DNA of 64,000 nucleotides, from positions 310,001 through 374,000 of the forward strand of contig JABLXB010000002.1 in assembly GCA_013178305.1 (NCBI GenBank), given 5' to 3'. Source of the DNA: Bacillota bacterium. Its GTDB lineage: Bacteria > Bacillota > Sulfobacillia > JABLXB01. The notes under the pieces are model-generated. The model had not been told where the DNA came from, made no database searches, and saw only the letters and a list, made by a program, of their open reading frames with translations. This document shows positions 8,807 through 17,099 of this stretch, piece after piece (the stretch's first letter is position 1; each line of letters starts with the position of its first letter). Made by a program: the position numbers and the translations under genes.

Positions 8807-9121
8807 ATGCTCGGTGAGACTGCCCTAAAAGGTTGGACGAGAATGCGGCGCATATGACAGGGATGGCCGATGAGATCTGGCGCCTGGCCGAAGTAGGTCT
8901 GAGGGAGTTCAAGTCCGCTGGAATCATCACCTCGAGTCTCGAACAGGAAGGGTTTTCGGTTCAGCGAGGTGTGAGCGGCATACCCACCGCGTTTGTAGCC
9001 GCCTGGGGTTCGGGAAGGCCGGTGATCGATTCTCGGCGAATACGACGCGCTGCCGGGAATGTCCCAGAAGGTGCAACCTGCCAATGCAGCCGGTAGGATA
9101 GTCTATGCCCCAGGTGAATGA
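8807..9121 (+). pseudogene. M20/AbgB-like amidohydrolase, truncated and frameshifted
   Basis: An ATG at 8807 with a good ribosome site (GGGGAGGGA) opens a frame that shifts after about nine codons into LDENAAHMTGMADEIWRLAE, continues to PTAFVAAWGSGRPVI, then shifts again into ILGEYDALPGMSQK and ends at 9121. The order (metal-peptidase N-terminus, WGSG..P, GEYDALPG) is that of AbgB/indole-acetyl-amino-acid hydrolase type M20 amidohydrolases of about 450-480 residues. Only roughly the first 100 residues remain, so two frameshifts and a deletion have destroyed the gene. It lies between the T-box operon and rnpB. Confidence 0.75.
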
Positions 9122-9123
9122 AC

Positions 9124-9150
9124 GAGCGTGGCGCACACTGCGCCACGCTC
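9124..9150 (-). terminator. Hairpin downstream of RNase P RNA
   Basis: GAGCGTGGCGCA and TGCGCCACGCTC form a perfect 12-bp stem with a CAC loop, placed about 10 bases beyond the 3' end of rnpB on the minus strand and followed by GTTCATT. Likely the rnpB terminator; it may also serve the pseudogene from the other side. Confidence 0.65.
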
Positions 9151-9159
9151 CACGCCCAC

Positions 9160-9600
9160 TGATCAGTTCGAGCAGACCTGTAAGCCGGGTTCTGTCGTGG
9201 ATGGCCATCTATCTAGGACAGCCGGTTGCCCGGCGCCTCCAGCGACCTTACCCGAGGGGTTCAGCGGGCCGCGTCATCCCCCTCCTATTTGGTCTTTCTC
9301 CAGGCGGGGTTTACCTGGCCGGCCGGTCGCCCGGCCGCCGGTGGTCTCTTACACCACCTTTTCACCCTTACCGGAAAAAACGGGAAACCGGGGTTGTAAG
9401 CGTTTGTTCCCCCACCTCGTAGAGGCGTCCCACTACGATACCCCTGGCTTCCCGCCGGCGGACTGTTTCTGTGGCACTCTCCCTGGGGTTGCCCCCGCTG
9501 GGCGTTACCCAGCGCCTTGCCCTGTGGAGCCCGGACTTTCCTCGGACGCCACCTTTCGGCGATCGCGCCCGCAGCCATCCGGCCTGCTCGAACACATACT
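9160..9600 (-). ncRNA. rnpB: RNase P RNA
   Basis: The minus strand contains the universally conserved blocks of bacterial RNase P RNA: GAGGAAAGTCCGGGCTCC (about 9526-9543) near the 5' end, GGTAAACCCC and GGGGTATC-like internal blocks, and AGAACCCGGCTTACAG near the 3' end. The ends pair: GTTCGAGCAG near 9585-9594 with CTGCTCGAAC at 9166-9175, forming P1. It is the ribozyme that matures tRNA 5' ends. Exact ends are estimated from P1. A near-consensus promoter precedes it. Confidence 0.95.
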
Positions 9601-9622
9601 CAACCAGACAGTAGCACAACTA

Positions 9623-9651
9623 ATCTTACAATGACCCGAAGGTATTGTCAA
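9623..9651 (-). promoter_or_regulatory. Sigma-A-type promoter of rnpB
   Basis: On the minus strand TTGACA, 17 bases, then TAAGAT, about 25 bases upstream of the P1 helix of RNase P RNA. This is the best consensus promoter in the window and fits a strongly expressed stable RNA. Confidence 0.85.
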
Positions 9652-9720
9652 ACAATTCGGCCGGACTGTACCAGGCGCGCGAATCCGGCCATTTTGCTGC
9701 GACGATGCGCTCCAGCCGTG

Positions 9721-10287
9721 CTAGAAACTCACCTTCGGCGCGGTCTTTGCGCCCTGCTCGATCTGGAAATACGGCTTCTCCTTGAAACCCATCATGCCGG
9801 CTATGAACGCCATCGGGAACTTCTTTACCGTCTGGTTGAACTCCTTGACTGCGTCGTTGTAGCGCATCCTCTCGACGGTCAGGCGGTTCTCCGTGCCGGC
9901 CAGCTCGTCCATGAGCCTCGTGAACTGTACGTCGGCCTTCAGGTTGGGGTACTGTTCAACTACCACCAGAAGCCTCGACAGGGCGCCCTCGAGCTGTCCT
10001 GCCGCCTGGATGCGCTGCTCCGGCGTCAACCCACCGCCGGCGAGTTTCGCGCGCGCCTGGACAACATCGTTGATAACCTTCTCCTCATGCGCAGCGTACC
10101 CCTTTACGGTCGCGACGAGGTTCGGGATCAAGTCGTACCGGCGCTGCATCTGGTTCTCGACCTGCGCCCACTTGCCGTTGATGTCCTCGTTGAGCAGGAC
10201 GAGCCGGTTGTATGTCGACGTCAGTGATCCGGCGAACACCGCCAGTATCAGCACCAAGATCCCGACGCCTACAAGCACGTTCCTCAT
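9721..10287 (-). CDS. LemA family protein
   Basis: 188 residues, ATG 10287 behind GGGGGAGGAG. One N-terminal membrane helix (residues 4-24) with the rest cytoplasmic or extracytoplasmic helical bundle. LemA hallmarks are YNRLVLLNEDINGKWAQVE, QRRYDLIPNLVATVKGYA and RYNDAVKEFNQTVKKFP. The gene follows, 30 bases on, a TPM-domain protein; LemA-TPM pairs are common. Molecular function of LemA is unsettled; membrane-stress roles have been suggested. Confidence 0.95.
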   Translation of the reverse strand: MRNVLVGVGILVLILAVFAGSLTSTYNRLVLLNEDINGKWAQVENQMQRRYDLIPNLVATVKGYAAHEEKVINDVVQARAKLAGGGLTPEQRIQAAGQLEGALSRLLVVVEQYPNLKADVQFTRLMDELAGTENRLTVERMRYNDAVKEFNQTVKKFPMAFIAGMMGFKEKPYFQIEQGAKTAPKVSF

Positions 10288-10317
10288 AGTCTCCTCCCCC
10301 TTTCTATAGCAGGCGGT

Positions 10318-11331
10318 CTACCAGCTGCGACCCGAGCCTCCTCCGCCGCTCGAACCCCCGCCGAAACCGCCGAATCCTCCACCAGATCCCCCAGAACCCC
10401 CGAACCCTCCGGAGCCAAAGCCGCCGCGCCCACCCCTCGGCCAACCGATGAACGGGCCTCCAATGTAAGGCCCCGTGCGATACTCGCATTCTTCAGTGAA
10501 CCCGCAGCTTGAGCACCTGTATACCTTGACGGCGAGTCCGGGTGCGAACGCCGTGCCGTGGCGGACGATCCTGTCCGTCACGTACAGGGGGTTACTGCAT
10601 CTCGGGCAACGTCGCCGCGTGTGCAGGCCCGACATCGCACGACTCAGCGCTTTCCCGAACACACCCGTAATGAAGACCAAGCCAACAGCTATCAGGACGA
10701 ACCCAAGCAGAGCGTTAAACCCAAACCCCGTGGACGAGGGCGCGGGGGCCTTCTCGCCTTCCTTGCCCCGGGGGAGTCCTTGCCCCTGGTCAGCAGCTAT
10801 CAGCCGGTACATCGACTGAATACCCGCGTACAGGCCATCGCCGAACCTGCCGCCCTTGAACTGTGGCACCACGTCGCGGTCGAGGATCTCGCCGATCCTG
10901 CCGTCGGTCAGCACCTTCTCGAGGCCGTAACCGACCTCCACTTCGACGCGGCGCTGCTCCATGTCGAGAAGTACGAGGACGCCGTTGTCCTTCCCCTTCT
11001 GGCCCACGCCCCATTTCTTGAAGAGGTTGACGGCGTATATCTTCGGCGTCTCGGGCTGCGTTGTGGGCATGATCGCCACAACAACCGCCGCGCCCGTGCG
11101 CTTCTCTATCTCAATGCTGAGAGCCTCAATCTTCGATTTGTCCTGCGGTGATAGAACCTTCGCAAAGTCGTTGACCGGACCGGTCGCATCGGGGTAGGCC
11201 GGCGCGGCACTCGCCAAGGATGCTGCAAGGCATATGACCGCGAGCGCGACGACCAGTACCGTAACGCTCCCCGAGCGGCGTTCTCCCGGCTGACGAAACC
11301 TGACTGCGCACGCCCCTGACACCGGGTCCAT
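10318..11331 (-). CDS. TPM-domain membrane protein with zinc ribbon and Gly/Ser-rich tail
   Basis: 337 residues from ATG 11331, chosen because AAGGGGGG stands just before it; the frame extends upstream without a ribosome site. After a signal peptide (about residues 20-43) comes the TPM domain (PDATGPVNDFAKVLSPQ to the GDGLYAGI region), then a membrane helix near residue 205, a zinc-ribbon-like region with CPRCSNPL and YRCSSCGF pairs, and a terminal Gly-Ser tail (GGSGGSGGGFGGFGGGSS). The Gly-Ser tail is typical of the YgcG-like branch. It is likely co-transcribed with lemA. A TATAAT (plus-strand 11371-11376) about 40 bases upstream is a plausible -10, but no good -35 is seen. Confidence 0.9.
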   Translation of the reverse strand: MDPVSGACAVRFRQPGERRSGSVTVLVVALAVICLAASLASAAPAYPDATGPVNDFAKVLSPQDKSKIEALSIEIEKRTGAAVVVAIMPTTQPETPKIYAVNLFKKWGVGQKGKDNGVLVLLDMEQRRVEVEVGYGLEKVLTDGRIGEILDRDVVPQFKGGRFGDGLYAGIQSMYRLIAADQGQGLPRGKEGEKAPAPSSTGFGFNALLGFVLIAVGLVFITGVFGKALSRAMSGLHTRRRCPRCSNPLYVTDRIVRHGTAFAPGLAVKVYRCSSCGFTEECEYRTGPYIGGPFIGWPRGGRGGFGSGGFGGSGGSGGGFGGFGGGSSGGGGSGRSW

Positions 11332-11414
11332 AACCCCCCTTCGTGTGTGTCGCCACACTGAGACCATTGTATTATAACACCTCGAGGAAACGGTGTGCGC
11401 CGGGTTTTGTTCCA

Positions 11415-11438
11415 CTGAGGAATACGCCTATTCCTGAG
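11415..11438. terminator. Hairpin after the lipoate-ligase-like gene
   Basis: CTGAGGAATA and TATTCCTGAG pair at nine of ten positions around CGCC, directly after the stop of the gene ending at 11440. There is no T-run, so terminator function is tentative. Confidence 0.45.
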
Positions 11439-11439
11439 G

Positions 11440-12117
11440 TTATGTCTGAAGCAGGTCAGACGTCAACCACACGCCGTAGGCGAGGGCTATTTGCCGCTCG
11501 AGCAGCTTGACGTCCGTGGCATAGCCCTGTTCCTCGAGGCTCGTCATGAACTCGCCGTGCGCGCGCCCCGCCCTGTAGGCTGGCTCGCGCGAGGGGTGAG
11601 CGAGGTAGCGGCGGACTACTCCGGCGCAATCCATGACCAGGAGGCTCGCCTGGAACAACCCGACCTCGCGCCTGAGGTAAAGACTCGACCCGAGGATCTT
11701 CCTGTCACCAACGCATACGTCCCCGAATCCCCGCACGCCGAGCGGCGCCGCCGCAGCGCTGCACGTACCGGGGGCGAGTGGTTCGAGAGCCCGGACGACG
11801 ACCCCGGACAGCTCTCTCATGAGGACTTCGACATCGGGGAGACTGCCGATCGGGAAACACACCGTGATCACGATCATCCCGGGGGCCAGCACCACGGCCC
11901 CCCCGCCGCCCTTGCGGCGGAATACGGTGACGCCGTCCTCGGCGCACGCCTCCAGGAGCACGTCCGCAAGGGGCGTCGTCCTGCCCAGCACCACCGAAAC
12001 CACGTCGGGGCCGCTCAGCTCAACGAACCCCCGCCGCTCGCGCTCGAATCTTGCCAGCGCGAGCGCGTCGCCGGGGTACGGCTGCACGCCAGGCGGGTCG
12101 GGCGGGCGAAGACTCAA
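11440..12117 (-). CDS. Lipoate-protein ligase A-like protein (BPL/LPL catalytic domain)
   Basis: 225 residues from TTG 12117, which overlaps the stop of the Nif3-RNase HI gene (TTGA) and has GGAGGG six bases upstream; the frame continuing to 12204 lies inside that gene. Recognisable are the RRKGGGGAVVLAPGMI loop (RRxGGG/T-x-hh of lipoate ligases, near residue 70) and GDRKILGSSLYLRR with the conserved lysine (near residue 140). The family transfers lipoyl, octanoyl or biotinyl groups to protein lysines. The length is short for LplA (about 330), closer to single-domain octanoyltransferases. No lipoyl-dependent complex is encoded here, so the target is unknown. Confidence 0.8.
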   Translation of the reverse strand: MSLRPPDPPGVQPYPGDALALARFERERRGFVELSGPDVVSVVLGRTTPLADVLLEACAEDGVTVFRRKGGGGAVVLAPGMIVITVCFPIGSLPDVEVLMRELSGVVVRALEPLAPGTCSAAAAPLGVRGFGDVCVGDRKILGSSLYLRREVGLFQASLLVMDCAGVVRRYLAHPSREPAYRAGRAHGEFMTSLEEQGYATDVKLLERQIALAYGVWLTSDLLQT

Positions 12118-13748
12118 GCCGATCCCTCCGCGGAATCGAGCGCCTTGTTCACCAGCCGGTCGGCGCGCCTGTTCTCCTCCCTGGGGATGTGACGGACCTC
12201 CCACGACTCGAACTCCCGAAGCGCGGCCAGCGCCTGTTCGTAGAGCCCGGAAAGCCCCGCGTTCTTCACCCTGTATTCGCCGCTTATCTGCCGGGCGACG
12301 AGTTCGCTGTCGGTGTTTATGATCAGGCGGGAGGCGCCGGCGACGCGCGCCCGCTTCGCAGCCTCTATGACGGCACGGTATTCCGCAACGTTGTTCGTCG
12401 CCTGAGAGAGCGCAATGCCCTCTTCAACAAGCGTATTGCCCGACCCGTCCAGCAACACGACAGCGTAAGCAGCCGGCCCGGGATTGCCTCTCGATCCCCC
12501 GTCCACGTATGCGACAACAGTACCGGTTGACCGGACCGTGGGCTTGCTGCCGCGGCCGTCCTCAGCCGGCTCCTCACGGGCCGGCGCCCCGCTGCTCGCG
12601 GCGCTGACAACGACGAACGGCTCCGCCTCGGCTCCGGAGGCGCGCGCGCAGAAGCGCGGTTGGACCGGCTTGAATCGCTGGTTCAGGCGCCGTACGATCT
12701 CCACAACCACAGGTCTCTCGCTGGAGAAATGCCCGACGTCGATGAGCGCCAGGTTGAGGGCCGCCGCGGCCACCGCGTGGGTATACTTAATGTCCCCGGT
12801 GACCAGCACGTCCGCGCCCGCGCCCGCCGCAGCGTACAGGTGGTCGCCGCCGCTCCCGACAGACGTCGCCACCTTCGCGATCCTCCTCGAAGGGTCACCG
12901 AACACGCGGACGCACGGGGCATTAAGGATGCCGGCCAGCCTGGATGCGAGGTCTCCGAGAGAGACGGGCTCGTGCAAATCCCCGACCCGGCCGCTCCCCC
13001 TGGCCCTCCCGGGGTTGCGCAGAGGGTAGAGGTCGAACGCGACCTCTTCGTATGGATGCGACTCGAACATCGCCTTCAACACGCGCGCTTTCGCGGACTC
13101 GGGCAGTATCGTTTCGAGCCTGAGCTCCTCCGCCTTCTCGATCTGGCCCACAGTGCCCAGGAACGGGTTCGCGCCCTCGAGCGGTTTGAACGTGCCCGTG
13201 CCCGGGGCCTGGAACGTGCAGTGGCTGTAGTTGCCTATCCACCCCGCGCCGGCCGCCGCGATTGCGTCGCGCACCTTGTCCTCGTGTCCCTTCGGGACGA
13301 ACACGACGAGTTTGATTAGCGAATCCTCCCCGGTGGGCTCGAGAACCCGCGGTCCGTCGCCCGGGCCGGAGCCGTCCCGCCCTTCGATCCCAACGGCCGC
13401 AGCCAGGGTGTCGTCGACACCACCCATGGCCACGTCCAGGTTCGTGTGCGCTGAGAACACCGAAATGCCGGAGGAAATGAGTCTCGCGAGCAATCCGCCG
13501 GGCCCGGCCGCAGTGTTTATAGAGTTCACAGGCTTGAATATGAGAGGATGGTGGGTGATTATGAGCTGCGCGCCAAGCCCCACGGCCTCATCCACAACCG
13601 CGGGCGTTGCGTCGACAGCCACGAGGACTGTTTCGACGGCGGACGCCGGATCGCCAACCTGCAACCCGGGGTTGTCCCACGAACCCGCGTACGACGGCGG
13701 GGCCCATTCGTCCATGAACTCGATGATGTCGGCTATCCTTACAGGCAT
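12114..13748 (-). CDS. Nif3/DUF34 metal-binding protein fused to RNase HI
   Basis: 544 residues from ATG 13748 with GGAGGT seven bases upstream, overlapping trmK by 10 bases. Residues 1-375 form a Nif3-like dinuclear-metal protein with the HHPLIF motif, the AHTNLDVAMGG motif, an internal YqfO-type insert (VVFVPKGHEDKVRDAI... YSHCTF) and a C-terminal GDIKYTHA and DVGHFSSE metal region. After a linker (about 375-415) comes an RNase HI domain (AYVDGGSRGNPGPAAYA, NVAEYRAVI, NTDSELVARQISG, ENRRADRLVNKA) with the catalytic D-E-D-D set visible. trmK-nif3 linkage is standard in Bacillota; the fusion to RNase HI is unusual. Likely functions: RNA-DNA hybrid cleavage plus an unresolved metal/NTP role. 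Confidence 0.9.
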   Translation of the reverse strand: MPVRIADIIEFMDEWAPPSYAGSWDNPGLQVGDPASAVETVLVAVDATPAVVDEAVGLGAQLIITHHPLIFKPVNSINTAAGPGGLLARLISSGISVFSAHTNLDVAMGGVDDTLAAAVGIEGRDGSGPGDGPRVLEPTGEDSLIKLVVFVPKGHEDKVRDAIAAAGAGWIGNYSHCTFQAPGTGTFKPLEGANPFLGTVGQIEKAEELRLETILPESAKARVLKAMFESHPYEEVAFDLYPLRNPGRARGSGRVGDLHEPVSLGDLASRLAGILNAPCVRVFGDPSRRIAKVATSVGSGGDHLYAAAGAGADVLVTGDIKYTHAVAAAALNLALIDVGHFSSERPVVVEIVRRLNQRFKPVQPRFCARASGAEAEPFVVVSAASSGAPAREEPAEDGRGSKPTVRSTGTVVAYVDGGSRGNPGPAAYAVVLLDGSGNTLVEEGIALSQATNNVAEYRAVIEAAKRARVAGASRLIINTDSELVARQISGEYRVKNAGLSGLYEQALAALREFESWEVRHIPREENRRADRLVNKALDSAEGSA

Positions 13749-14449
13749 CTCAGGACCTCCTCGAGGCGGCGTTTCCGTTCTATCCACCGGTTGAGTCTCG
13801 GGTCACCGCGATCGGCGACGCCCTCCTCCATCTTGCGAATGACGCCCTCGCACTCGGATATCTTCAACTCGACGTACGCCGCGAGCAACGGATGCCGTTT
13901 TCGAAGCAGCGCAGCGCCGATCTCGTATTCCAGGCCATCGCCTGTTCCGCCTGCGGACCCGTCCCTTTCCCCGGGAGGGTCGAGGCAGATCACCTCGTAA
14001 AACCTGCCGCCCTCCGCGACGAGGTCCTCGTCGGCGACCGGCAGTCCTGCGCCTGCAGCCCAGCGCCTGACCTCCTCCGGTTCGCTCATGGGCTGCAGCA
14101 CGAGCCTCCGCTGCAAAACGACAGTGCCCATCGCCGCGGACAGTATCGAGCAGATCGTGAGGCCACCCATGCCCGCAACGACGATCGCGCCGGTTTCGCC
14201 CGGTGAAATCACCTCGAGCCCGTCGCCAAGCCGGAGGTCGACGCAGCCGGCTAGTCCGTATGTCTCCACCGTGCGCTTCGCCGCCGCCAGGGCCCCCCGG
14301 CTCGAATCGGTGGCGATGACCCGCGGGCATTTTCCCGTGGCCACGAGCCACACTGGAAGGTACGCGTGGTCGGTGCCCACGTCGGCCGCCACCACGCCGG
14401 AAGGCACCAGCGACGCGACCGCCGCAAGGCGAGGGCCCAGTTCGGGCAG
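13739..14449 (-). CDS. trmK: tRNA (adenine22-N1)-methyltransferase
   Basis: About 236 residues if translation starts at the CTG at 14449 (close to the about 238 of B. subtilis TrmK). The open frame reaches 14788 but its first 110 codons lie inside kbl and show no family similarity, and no ATG/GTG/TTG is available near the true N-terminus, so the start is uncertain. The Rossmann SAM site is VVAADVGTDHAYLPVWLV, followed by VIATDSSRGAL and the catalytic-region motif VVAGMGGLTICSIL, with the QPM motif (LVLQPMSEPEEVRRW). It methylates N1 of A22 in tRNA. Position directly before nif3 matches other Bacillota. Confidence 0.88.
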   Translation of the reverse strand: MPELGPRLAAVASLVPSGVVAADVGTDHAYLPVWLVATGKCPRVIATDSSRGALAAAKRTVETYGLAGCVDLRLGDGLEVISPGETGAIVVAGMGGLTICSILSAAMGTVVLQRRLVLQPMSEPEEVRRWAAGAGLPVADEDLVAEGGRFYEVICLDPPGERDGSAGGTGDGLEYEIGAALLRKRHPLLAAYVELKISECEGVIRKMEEGVADRGDPRLNRWIERKRRLEEVLRCL

Positions 14450-14499
14450 GCCCGCCTTTCGAAGGACCGGCGTTTCAGGGGATCGTCCTGTCGAACGCT

Positions 14500-15672
14500 C
14501 TATATTACGGCCAACTCCTTGCCGACCTTCTCGAACTTCTCGAGGCCATAGTCCAGGTCCTGTCGCGAGTGCGCGGCGCTGATCATAACCCTGATCCTCG
14601 CCTTGCCTTTGGCAACAGTGGGATACCCGATCGACTGTGCGAACACGCCCTCTGCGAAAAGCTCCTTCGAAAACTCGGACGCCTTCACCGCGTCGCCTAT
14701 CATCACCGGCGTGATCGGCGTCTGGCTCACACCCGTGTCGAAGCCCAGCCGTTTCATGCCCGCCTTGAAGTACGCGGCGTTGTCCCACAGCCTGCGCACG
14801 AGCTCGTCGCTGTCCTGCAGTACCCTCACCGCGGCGATGGACGCCACAACATCAGCGGGGCTGAGCCCCGTGCTGAACAGGAACGGCCTCGCGCGCTGCT
14901 TGAACCATTGCACGAGCTTCGCCGCGCCCGCGGCGTACCCGCCCACCACGCCGAACGCCTTGGACAGCGTGCCGATCTCGACATCGAATCTCCCCCCGAG
15001 GCCGAAGTGATTGACGATGCCGCGCCCACCGCGCCCCAGCACGCCCTCGCCGTGGGCGTCGTCCACCACCGTTATCAGGTCATACCTCTCCGCGACCTCG
15101 ACTATATCCGCGAGCGGCGCGATGTCGCCATCCATACTGAACACACCATCGGATACGACCAGCCGCCTGCGGCCGGTGTTGGATTTGACCGCGTCTTCCA
15201 GGGCGTTGGCGTCGTTGTGAGCGTACCTGACTGTGAGCGCCCCGCTAAGGCGGCAGCCGTCGATGATGCTCGCGTGGTTCAGCTCGTCGCTGAAGATGAC
15301 GTCGCCCTGCCCAACCAGGGCGGGTATCACAGCCTGGTTGGCCACGAAGCCGGACTGGAGGAATATCGTGTCCTCGGTCTCCTTGAACTCGGAAAGGGCG
15401 CGTTCCACCTCCACGTGGGGGGTCATGGTGCCTGCGATGGTCCTGACCGCGCCGGGCCCGACGCCGAACTCATCGAGCGCCTTCCGCGCGGCGTCCTTGA
15501 GCCGCGGGTCGTTGGCGAATCCGAGGTAATTGTTGGAGCAGAGGTTCAGCACCCGCCTGCCGTCGGCCACGAACCACGGCCCCTGGGCACTGGAAATCGT
15601 GCGGATGTTGATGAGCAGCCCCTGCTCCTCAAGGGATCCGAGCTCCTGGTCTATGAAATCAAGCCTGGACAA
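14500..15672 (-). CDS. kbl: Glycine C-acetyltransferase / 2-amino-3-ketobutyrate CoA ligase family
   Basis: 390 residues from a TTG at 15672 with GAGGAGGAG upstream. An alpha-oxoamine synthase: [15 protein letters not shown] near residue 45, SGFVANQAV, the [10 protein letters not shown] motif and the PLP lysine in [13 protein letters not shown] (about residue 245). The N-terminal and active-site wording match KBL/AONS enzymes of Bacillota that condense glycine with acetyl-CoA or act as BioF. No threonine dehydrogenase or biotin genes are adjacent, so KBL versus BioF cannot be settled. It follows mobB by about 50 bases. Confidence 0.88.
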   Translation of the reverse strand: MSRLDFIDQELGSLEEQGLLINIRTISSAQGPWFVADGRRVLNLCSNNYLGFANDPRLKDAARKALDEFGVGPGAVRTIAGTMTPHVEVERALSEFKETEDTIFLQSGFVANQAVIPALVGQGDVIFSDELNHASIIDGCRLSGALTVRYAHNDANALEDAVKSNTGRRRLVVSDGVFSMDGDIAPLADIVEVAERYDLITVVDDAHGEGVLGRGGRGIVNHFGLGGRFDVEIGTLSKAFGVVGGYAAGAAKLVQWFKQRARPFLFSTGLSPADVVASIAAVRVLQDSDELVRRLWDNAAYFKAGMKRLGFDTGVSQTPITPVMIGDAVKASEFSKELFAEGVFAQSIGYPTVAKGKARIRVMISAAHSRQDLDYGLEKFEKVGKELAVI

Positions 15673-15723
15673 GAGAGTCTCCTCCTCGAAGAGGTTTCCT
15701 TGAGATTTCCTTCCTGAAGGAGC

Positions 15724-16260
15724 TCATATTCTCCGGCTGCGGGTATGTTCCTCCAGTATCTTCCTGACGATGAGGTCCGCGATTCCCGCGTGATCATCGC
15801 GGCGGTACACCGGGCGGGGTAGGGCCCCGGCATGGCCGGAATCGCCGGCCGCCCCGGGGGCGACGACCGCGAGCAGTCCGGGGTCGTCGCCGCAAACCAG
15901 ATCAGCGGCGTCGGGACTGCCGGTTACTTCTATCTTCGATGCACGCGCCCCCTTGAATCCCTCGACGAGCACGAGGTCGGCGCCCTCGAAATGGCGGAGG
16001 ACGTCCCCGAGCGACGCCTCGCCGGCTTTCGGCCTGTAGATCGCGTATCCTTCCGGAGTCACCAGGCAGGTCGAGGACGCTCCCGCCTCGCTGAACCTCC
16101 ACGTGTCCTTGCCGGGGTGGTCGAATTCGACATGGTGACCGGTGTGCTTCACCACGCCCACACAGAGGCCGCGGGCGCAGAGCTCGCGGAGTAGACCCTC
16201 GATGAGCGTGGTCTTTCCCGTACCCGACCGCCCGCAGATCACGACGTAAGGAACCGGCAC
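15724..16260 (-). CDS. mobB: Molybdopterin-guanine dinucleotide biosynthesis adaptor protein MobB
   Basis: About 178 residues from GTG 16260, seven bases after GGAGGT (in-frame starts at 16266 and 16269 crowd the ribosome site). The P-loop is CGRSGTGKTTLIEGLL near the N-terminus, followed by VGVVKHTGHHVEFDHPGKDTWRF and DLVLVEGFKGA, the standard MobB signature. MobB is a GTP-binding helper of MobA in making the dinucleotide form of molybdopterin. The many molybdenum/tungsten enzymes in the window supply a reason for it, although it lies in a housekeeping stretch. Confidence 0.93.
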   Translation of the reverse strand: MPVPYVVICGRSGTGKTTLIEGLLRELCARGLCVGVVKHTGHHVEFDHPGKDTWRFSEAGASSTCLVTPEGYAIYRPKAGEASLGDVLRHFEGADLVLVEGFKGARASKIEVTGSPDAADLVCGDDPGLLAVVAPGAAGDSGHAGALPRPVYRRDDHAGIADLIVRKILEEHTRSRRI

Positions 16261-16334
16261 CGGCATCACCTCCGTTGCAGCACGACCGGGTCAGCCTTCG
16301 CCGTCCCGGCCTCCGGCCCCTCCCTGCCTCCTCC

Positions 16335-17099
16335 CTACCCTTTCCTTATAACATATAGTGCCTCCTCGGCGAGGACGTTATCGGTCGGGGTCAGAGTCCT
16401 GACGCCCCCGCCGGCGTACGCGAGGCGCTCCTCGACTACCACGCCGTTATTGGCGCACCACGTTTCGAAGTCGCGGATGGTAAGCAGGTGGATGTTGGGG
16501 GTTTCGGCCCAGGAATATGGGAGGTGCGGCGTTACCGGCATCCGCCCGAGCGCAAGCAGCTGGGCCCGCACGGGGAGGTAGCCGAAGTTGGGGAAACTGA
16601 CGATGCCGAGGCGCCCCACGCGGATCATCTCGTCGAGCACCTTGAGCGGCCTGCGAACCGTCTGTAGCGTCGTCTCCAGCACCACGTAGTCGAAGCTTCC
16701 ATCGGGGTATGTTGCGAGGCCCTGGTCGATGTCGGCCTGGATGACGGGGACGCCCCTTCCGATGCACCTTGACACGCTCTCCTGGTGCACGTCTATACCC
16801 TGGCCTGTGACAGCCTTCGTATCCATGAGGTGGGCCAGCAGGTCCCCGGACCCGCAACCGAGGTCCAGTACAGACGCCCCGTGCGGTATGAGCCCCGAGA
16901 TAACGCGGTGGTCCCAGCGCTCGGCGCCGGGCAAGCCGGCCTGCTGCGGAGCCGGTCCTGTGCGCCCGCTGGCGGAATCCCTGGCCATCCTGGTCAGGGT
17001 CTCGACGGGATCTCCTGAGCCGTAAGCCTTGAGGGCCTGCATGATCGTGGCGAGTTCGAGTTCCTCATCCCAGGCGAATTCCGGCACGGCGGGCGACAC
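16335..17099 (-). CDS. metW: MetW-like class I SAM-dependent methyltransferase
   Basis: 254 residues from GTG 17099; GTG 17087 is an alternative eleven bases after GGGAGG. It overlaps the end of metX by 35 bases. The SAM site is VLDLGCGSGDLLAHL near residue 80, then GIDVHQESV and FDYVVLETTLQTVRRP, a MetW hallmark, and SFPNFGYLPVRAQLL. MetW (usually about 200 residues) is the partner of homoserine O-acetyltransferase in methionine synthesis in many bacteria and is needed for MetX activity in some. An N-terminal extension of about 60 residues is present here. Confidence 0.92.
   Translation of the reverse strand: MSPAVPEFAWDEELELATIMQALKAYGSGDPVETLTRMARDSASGRTGPAPQQAGLPGAERWDHRVISGLIPHGASVLDLGCGSGDLLAHLMDTKAVTGQGIDVHQESVSRCIGRGVPVIQADIDQGLATYPDGSFDYVVLETTLQTVRRPLKVLDEMIRVGRLGIVSFPNFGYLPVRAQLLALGRMPVTPHLPYSWAETPNIHLLTIRDFETWCANNGVVVEERLAYAGGGVRTLTPTDNVLAEEALYVIRKG

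Noticed and set aside
14450-14788. N-terminal extension of TrmK
   Set aside because: It lies in kbl in another frame, and the protein from 14449 has the normal TrmK length.
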